This document shows positions 16,705 to 20,300 of a DNA stretch of 20,300 nt, one piece after another. Position 1 is the stretch's first letter, and the number at the start of each line of letters is the position of its first letter. The stretch spans positions 1-20,300 of the forward strand of contig DEAW01000037.1 in NCBI GenBank assembly GCA_002348315.1, written 5' to 3'. The translations under genes and the position numbers were made by a program. The DNA is from Planctomycetaceae bacterium UBA2972. GTDB taxonomy: Bacteria; Planctomycetota; Planctomycetia; Pirellulales; Pirellulaceae. The notes beneath the pieces were generated by a model that was given only the letters and a program-made list of their open reading frames with translations, did not search any database and had not been told where the DNA came from.

Positions 16705-18084
16705 TTAGTTTGGAGTTGAAAAAAATGTGTAGTAGGTTCCGTCATCGAGAAGGCGTTGAACATACAACGCCAATTCACGGAGGTGATAATCCCCCCACAT
16801 ACAGGCTTCCCCGTGTGGTACCCGATCTTCATCCGGCGTATGGTCCCATCCACGGGGGCGATGGTAAACACTATGTAAAAGTAGTCCCTGATGATTGGGA
16901 TCACTGCATAGATAGGGTTCGGTCAATAAGGACCGCGTTGCAACCAGGCCTGCTTGAATATAGCGTGTGCCATCTTCACCTTGTTGGTTGAGAAAGCGTC
17001 CTAATCGCAGGAGTCCCTGAGCTCCGATTGCTGCGGCCGAGCTATCAATGGGTTCGTGAGCATTAAACGGATCTGAATTCACGTTTAGGTAATCACCCAG
17101 CGCAGTCAGGCCGGGGGCTCCTGTATCCCAATACGGGATGCCATCGGTCGGTGTATTTTCGATATAGAAATCACAGCTTGCCCGGGCTGCCTTTAGCATC
17201 ATCGCTTCGATTTGCTGTCGTCCACCGTAGAGGTCGAGCTCGTCGTCACTAACGGTTTGCAGAAACTCAAGTTGTTCAGGATAACCAGTCATGATCCAGG
17301 CGAGACCGCGCGTCCAGGTTGAAAACGGGGAGTAGCCCTGTTGGGTGCTGGGACAGCGATAGCGACCGTCATTAATGTTGAAAACACTTTCATGTGCTAC
17401 GCGGCCCCAATGGTCATAGTCATCGCGGCCTTCACCGTAGTAGACACTATAGCGAGCGGTGCTTCTGGCGTGTTGCAGCATTCGATCAAGTAACGACACG
17501 CGATCATCATTTTCGTGCATTAATTCGTGGCCAAGTTGATGGCCGACTGACAGACTGCGAAGACTGCGGATCGTGTCACAGAAGAGTGAATGGGGACCAT
17601 TGAAGGAGTATATAAATCCATCTCCGTCAATCGTTTCAGACCATCGATAGGCCTGAACTGCGGCGCTGCTTTTAAGTGCCAACTCATAGAATTGCAATTC
17701 CCACTGATTGTCGGGAAGACGGCCCTCGAGCATTAATCGTCGTAGGGCGCCATAGGTGCTGACATTATTGAATCCGTGGTCATGCACTCCAAAATGAGTG
17801 ACATGAGATGCCATTTTATCGACCGTGGCCTGACGTCCACTATCAAGGAAGTCGGAATTACCTGTGGCGTCGTACTGAAGGATGGCTGAGCCAAATTGAA
17901 ATCCCTGAGTCCATTCGGTCCACCCCTGTGCGACATATTGTCCGTTGATGGTAAAAACCGGAGTCCCGTCTTCCGGATTTCGTTCGGCTTCCAATTTGGC
18001 GATTTTCTCACCTGAGATCTTCCAAAAATTATCGAGCAATCCGGCCAGGGACTCATAATTCAACGATTGACTCACATCGATCAT
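16705..18084 (-). CDS. GH88-like unsaturated glucuronyl hydrolase
   Basis: A 459-residue (alpha/alpha)6-barrel glycosidase. GH88 enzymes use water addition to the double bond of the 4,5-unsaturated uronic acid left by polysaccharide lyases. Family signs: HDHGF with Asp102 and SLFCDTIRSL with Asp170, in the positions of the two catalytic aspartates; FSTWTRGLAW at 254-263; DSSAAAIGAQGLLRL at 347-361; and a C-terminal LLLHSVYHRP plus MWGDYHLREL. No signal peptide is seen, so it acts in the cytoplasm on imported oligosaccharides. ATG 18084 was chosen over an in-frame TTG at 18132, whose 16 extra residues (MIWWSKETLFCSG...) look non-native. It is first in the minus-strand run and faces the sigma-54 activator. 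No lyase or sulfatase is in the window, so the polymer is unknown. Confidence 0.85.
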   Translation of the reverse strand: MIDVSQSLNYESLAGLLDNFWKISGEKIAKLEAERNPEDGTPVFTINGQYVAQGWTEWTQGFQFGSAILQYDATGNSDFLDSGRQATVDKMASHVTHFGVHDHGFNNVSTYGALRRLMLEGRLPDNQWELQFYELALKSSAAVQAYRWSETIDGDGFIYSFNGPHSLFCDTIRSLRSLSVGHQLGHELMHENDDRVSLLDRMLQHARSTARYSVYYGEGRDDYDHWGRVAHESVFNINDGRYRCPSTQQGYSPFSTWTRGLAWIMTGYPEQLEFLQTVSDDELDLYGGRQQIEAMMLKAARASCDFYIENTPTDGIPYWDTGAPGLTALGDYLNVNSDPFNAHEPIDSSAAAIGAQGLLRLGRFLNQQGEDGTRYIQAGLVATRSLLTEPYLCSDPNHQGLLLHSVYHRPRGWDHTPDEDRVPHGEACMWGDYHLRELALYVQRLLDDGTYYTFFSTPN

Positions 18085-18138
18085 TTGCTGTTTTCCACTA
18101 CAAAACAAGGTTTCCTTGCTCCACCATATCAAAACTTA

Positions 18139-18193
18139 CCCCAATAAGTGACACCCACTCATCAGAAAACTCCCGAATAGGTGCCACCCACTC
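18139..18193 (-). repeat. Pair of 22-nt repeats (GTGGGTGKCACY core) in the GH88/activator spacer
   Basis: CCCCAATAAGTGACACCCACTC (18139-18160) and CCCGAATAGGTGCCACCCACTC (18172-18193) are identical at 19 of 22 positions, same orientation, 33 nt apart, and each is followed by ATCAGA after zero or one base. On the minus strand the core reads GAGTGGGTG-G/T-CAC-C/T-TATT. They sit 55-110 bp before the GH88 start and could be binding sites for a regulator, or fragments of a dispersed genomic repeat. Confidence 0.7.
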
Positions 18194-18273
18194 GATCAGA
18201 TCAAGCCAATTTTCAGGTTCGTCATTTTGACTACACTTTAGCGGTATCTGTGTGTATCATATTGATAACAAGT

Positions 18274-18287
18274 GGAGGATATTGATG
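18274..18287 (+). promoter_or_regulatory. Strong ribosome-binding site that fixes the activator start
   Basis: GGAGG at 18274-18278 lies 6 nt before ATG 18285. The frame is also open from a GTG at 18252, but that start has no Shine-Dalgarno and would place this site inside the coding sequence, so 18285 is preferred. Confidence 0.85.
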
Positions 18288-20150
18288 TTAAGTTCATTGA
18301 TAGAGTTGAAGGTTTCGGATCGGGATTATCCGCGACAAATTGCGCAGTTGTTGGCGAGTCAATCGTGGAGTCAGGGATGTGTCATTCAGGTAGCCGATGG
18401 GATTCGTTGGGTTGAGTTGGGTCGATTTGGTGATCGCAGTCCCGGCGAATCTCAACTGCAACAATCACTGGAATCTTCAGAATTAGTGGGTGGCACTGAT
18501 TGGATAAGTTTTGCCTGTGGGCACACTGCCGTTGAGAGTCCGGAGCAATTTTGTGTTGCCGTCGAGTTCACCGATCACGAGCAGGCGACGACTGCACTGC
18601 AGGGTGTTTATCAATCCATACTGACAGGTGTCATTGAGTGGCACCGTATCTGTCAGTTGCAGGATCGGGTTTTGCGCAGTGAGACGATTCTTCAAATTGC
18701 CGCTCAGTGGCATGGGATCAAGCAGACGGATCAATTGATTACTGAAATTGTTGAAGCTTCGACGCAGTTGTTGGATGCTGAGCGCGCGAGTCTGTTCCTG
18801 TGGGATAAAGGTAACCAACAGTTAGTGGCGCGCCCTGCTTTAGGAATTGACGGTAACGAACTACGAGTTCCGGATGCAGCAGGCGTGGTGGGCGAAGTCG
18901 TACATTCCGGTGAATCACTGCGTATCGACGAAGTGGAGGGGCAAGATCAGATTAATCGCGATGTGGATAATCAGCTCAATTTCACAACGCATAATTTGAT
19001 CTGCTGTCCGTTGAAAAACGATCGGGATGAAATCATCGGTGCGTTCGAAGTGTTAAACAAACGTGCGGGCACATTTACTTCCGCCGACCTTAAAGCTCTG
19101 GAAGATTTAGCGGATCATATTGTTTCTGCACTTCAGGAGGCTCAGGAAGTTGAGCAGATTATCGCGAGTCGCAGTCTGATCGCTGAGCAGGCTGCCGAAG
19201 GTGTGACTCTCATTGGCGAATGCCCTCAGATTGTTGCTCTGCGAACAACACTTGAACGAATTGCCAACACTGATCTGGCCGTCTTGATCTTAGGAGAAAA
19301 CGGAACCGGTAAGGAAGTTGTTAGTCAGCTGTTGCATTTCCAAAGCGACCGGCGTGATGAACCCTTAGTGGCCGTTAATTGTGCGGCCATCTCTGAATCG
19401 TTGTTAGAAAGTGAATTATTCGGCCATGTTCAGGGAGCGTTTACCGATGCCCGCGACGATCGGGAAGGTAAATTTGAGTTAGCAAGTCGGGGCACTTTAT
19501 TGCTCGACGAGATTGGTGACATGAGTTTGCCGGGGCAGGCCAAATTGCTGCGCGTATTAGAAGATAAGGTGGTCGTCCGGGTGGGTGGTTCCACTCCGAT
19601 TCATACGGATGCCCGGGTAATTGCTGCGACTAATCAGGATTTGAGTGAAATGGTTCGCGAGAAGCGATTTCGTGAAGATCTGTTTTATCGCTTGAATGTT
19701 ATGACTGTCGAGATGCCTCCTCTGCGTGAGCGAGGTGAAGACATTATTCTTCTGGCCGAGCATTTTCTGAAGCATCTCTCGGGGCAGGCACGGCGTACTG
19801 TTCCCCGCATCACATCGGGTGCCCGAAAGAAACTACTCACTCATTCCTGGCCGGGAAATGTGCGAGAGTTACGCAACCTTATTGAACGGATCATTTACTT
19901 AAGTGATTCGGATAAGCTGGAAGCGAGTGATCTTCAGTTTGCGGACACTACGGCTCGTGGGGTTAGCCATCTCGAGTTCAGTGGTACTTTAAATGAAGCA
20001 ACCATGAATTTTCAAATTGAGTTGATCCGGACGCAGATCAAGCGCAGTGGTGGAAATATGACCGAAGTGGCTCGTCAGCTGGGCCTTCATCGTTCTAACT
20101 TGTATCGCAAAATGGGTCAGTTAGGGATGAGTCTAGAGGAGAATAGCTAA
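18285..20150 (+). CDS. Sigma-54-dependent transcriptional activator (GAF-AAA+-Fis HTH)
   Basis: A 621-residue bacterial enhancer-binding protein. The N-terminal 130 residues are a divergent region without a recognised domain. A GAF sensor domain follows at about 140-285 (RASLFLWD, FEVLNKRAG). The AAA+ domain at about 300-535 shows Walker A GENGTGKE (337-344), ESELFGHVQGAFTDA (375-389), Walker B LLLDEIGD (405-412), the arginine-finger segment FREDLFYRLN (462-471) and WPGNVREL (522-529). A Fis-type helix-turn-helix closes the protein (about 585-615, GGNMTEVARQLGLHRSNLYRKM). The loop that touches sigma-54 reads GAFTDA instead of the usual GAFTGA. There is no receiver domain and no neighbouring histidine kinase, so the signal is probably a small ligand or redox cue sensed by GAF. 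It is divergent from the GH88 gene, which makes that operon a candidate target by position only. Confidence 0.95.
   Translation: MLSSLIELKVSDRDYPRQIAQLLASQSWSQGCVIQVADGIRWVELGRFGDRSPGESQLQQSLESSELVGGTDWISFACGHTAVESPEQFCVAVEFTDHEQATTALQGVYQSILTGVIEWHRICQLQDRVLRSETILQIAAQWHGIKQTDQLITEIVEASTQLLDAERASLFLWDKGNQQLVARPALGIDGNELRVPDAAGVVGEVVHSGESLRIDEVEGQDQINRDVDNQLNFTTHNLICCPLKNDRDEIIGAFEVLNKRAGTFTSADLKALEDLADHIVSALQEAQEVEQIIASRSLIAEQAAEGVTLIGECPQIVALRTTLERIANTDLAVLILGENGTGKEVVSQLLHFQSDRRDEPLVAVNCAAISESLLESELFGHVQGAFTDARDDREGKFELASRGTLLLDEIGDMSLPGQAKLLRVLEDKVVVRVGGSTPIHTDARVIAATNQDLSEMVREKRFREDLFYRLNVMTVEMPPLRERGEDIILLAEHFLKHLSGQARRTVPRITSGARKKLLTHSWPGNVRELRNLIERIIYLSDSDKLEASDLQFADTTARGVSHLEFSGTLNEATMNFQIELIRTQIKRSGGNMTEVARQLGLHRSNLYRKMGQLGMSLEENS
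18484..18505 (+). repeat. Third copy of the GTGGGTGGCAC repeat, inside the activator coding sequence
   Basis: TAGTGGGTGGCACTGATTGGAT matches the spacer repeats at 17 and 16 of 22 positions and shares a 12-base exact match (AGTGGGTGGCAC) with the second copy, in the opposite orientation to the pair. It encodes LVGGTDW near residues 67-73 of the activator. It may be coincidence constrained by the protein. Confidence 0.35.
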
Positions 20151-20217
20151 GGGTTGTAAACCGTGCCGACTGTAACCCCTTGCCGGGTCAATGCTTTGGA
20201 TTAGGATAGATTGTTCA

Positions 20218-20290
20218 GCCCCTATAGCTCAACTGGCAGAGCATCTGACTCTTAATCAGAGGGTTCTAGGTTCGAGTCCTAGTGGGGGCA
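20218..20290 (+). tRNA. tRNA-Lys (anticodon CTT)
   Basis: A 73-nt cloverleaf. The acceptor stem pairs GCCCCTA (20218-20224) with TGGGGGC (20283-20289), including one G-U pair; the D arm contains TAGCTCAACTGGCAGAGCA; the anticodon stem TCTGA/TCAGA encloses the loop CTCTTAA with anticodon CTT, reading AAG; the T arm is CTAGG-TTCGAGT-CCTAG. The discriminator is A20290 and CCA is not encoded. A weak promoter may lie just upstream (TTGCCG at 20180-20185, TAGGAT at 20202-20207, spacer 16 nt). Confidence 0.97.
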
Positions 20291-20300
20291 CTTGGCTAGT

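Noticed and set aside
18085..18132. TTG start at 18132 adding 16 residues to the GH88 protein
   Set aside because: The extra sequence is neither a signal peptide nor similar to the family N-terminus; ATG 18084 is followed directly by family-like sequence.
18139..18193. The repeat pair as a minimal CRISPR array
   Set aside because: There are only two imperfect units with an 11-nt separation and no cas gene in the window.
18160..18195. TGGCAC in the spacer repeat as a sigma-54 -24 element for the GH88 operon
   Set aside because: TGGCAC fits the -24 box, but no TTGC-like -12 box follows at the required spacing in either copy, and the third copy lies inside a gene.
18252..18284. GTG start at 18252 for the sigma-54 activator
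   Set aside because: No Shine-Dalgarno precedes it, and the excellent GGAGG-6 nt-ATG at 18285 lies downstream in frame.
20149..20181. Terminator after the sigma-54 activator (AAGGGTT with AACCCCTT)
   Set aside because: The stem is short and needs a bulge, its loop is long, and no U-tract follows.

Overview
The window looks like ordinary chromosome from a marine or freshwater planctomycete of intermediate GC content. The strongest pointer is a 2725-residue membrane protein with an N-terminal zinc ribbon, a type I recall mainly from Planctomycetes. An orphan sigma-54 activator, a GH88-type glycosidase and frequent weak Shine-Dalgarno or TTG starts fit the same picture. This assignment is inference; there is no rRNA or marker gene here. 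I saw no phage, insertion sequence, CRISPR array or transposase.

Layout. (1) 179-8356, minus: one giant polytopic membrane protein fills 40% of the window. Its C-terminal half is built from repeated modules of about 550 residues. (2) 8508-9218, plus: a short-chain dehydrogenase, divergent from the giant gene. (3) 9232-10291, minus: a two-gene unit, ahpD (TTG start, with a recognisable promoter) followed by a DAD-type cupin whose ribosome-binding region is a tandem 12-bp duplication. (4) 10292-10638: a gene-free divergent spacer. (5) 10639-11637, plus: a probable lipoprotein with seven TPR repeats. It converges on ahpC, and the two share a perfect 14-bp-stem bidirectional terminator at 11656-11695. 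(6) 18084 down to 11727, minus: a co-directional run of GH88-like unsaturated uronyl hydrolase, exported alpha/beta hydrolase, RND/MMPL exporter and peroxiredoxin ahpC. (7) 18285-20150, plus: a GAF-AAA-Fis sigma-54 activator, divergent from the GH88 gene across a spacer carrying a 22-nt repeat pair. (8) 20218-20290, plus: tRNA-Lys(CTT).

How they may work together. AhpC and AhpD are both of the mycobacterial type and should form a peroxide-reducing pair, AhpD being the thiol donor for AhpC, although here they sit in separate transcription units on either side of the TPR gene. The GH88, hydrolase and RND genes are close enough (20 and 32 bp gaps) to be one operon and could serve catabolism of a uronate-containing polymer and envelope transport. 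The divergent sigma-54 activator is a positional candidate regulator, but I found no -24/-12 promoter in the spacer. The observations most worth a second look are the internal module duplication in the giant protein, the GAFTDA variant in the activator, and the short repeat family near its start.
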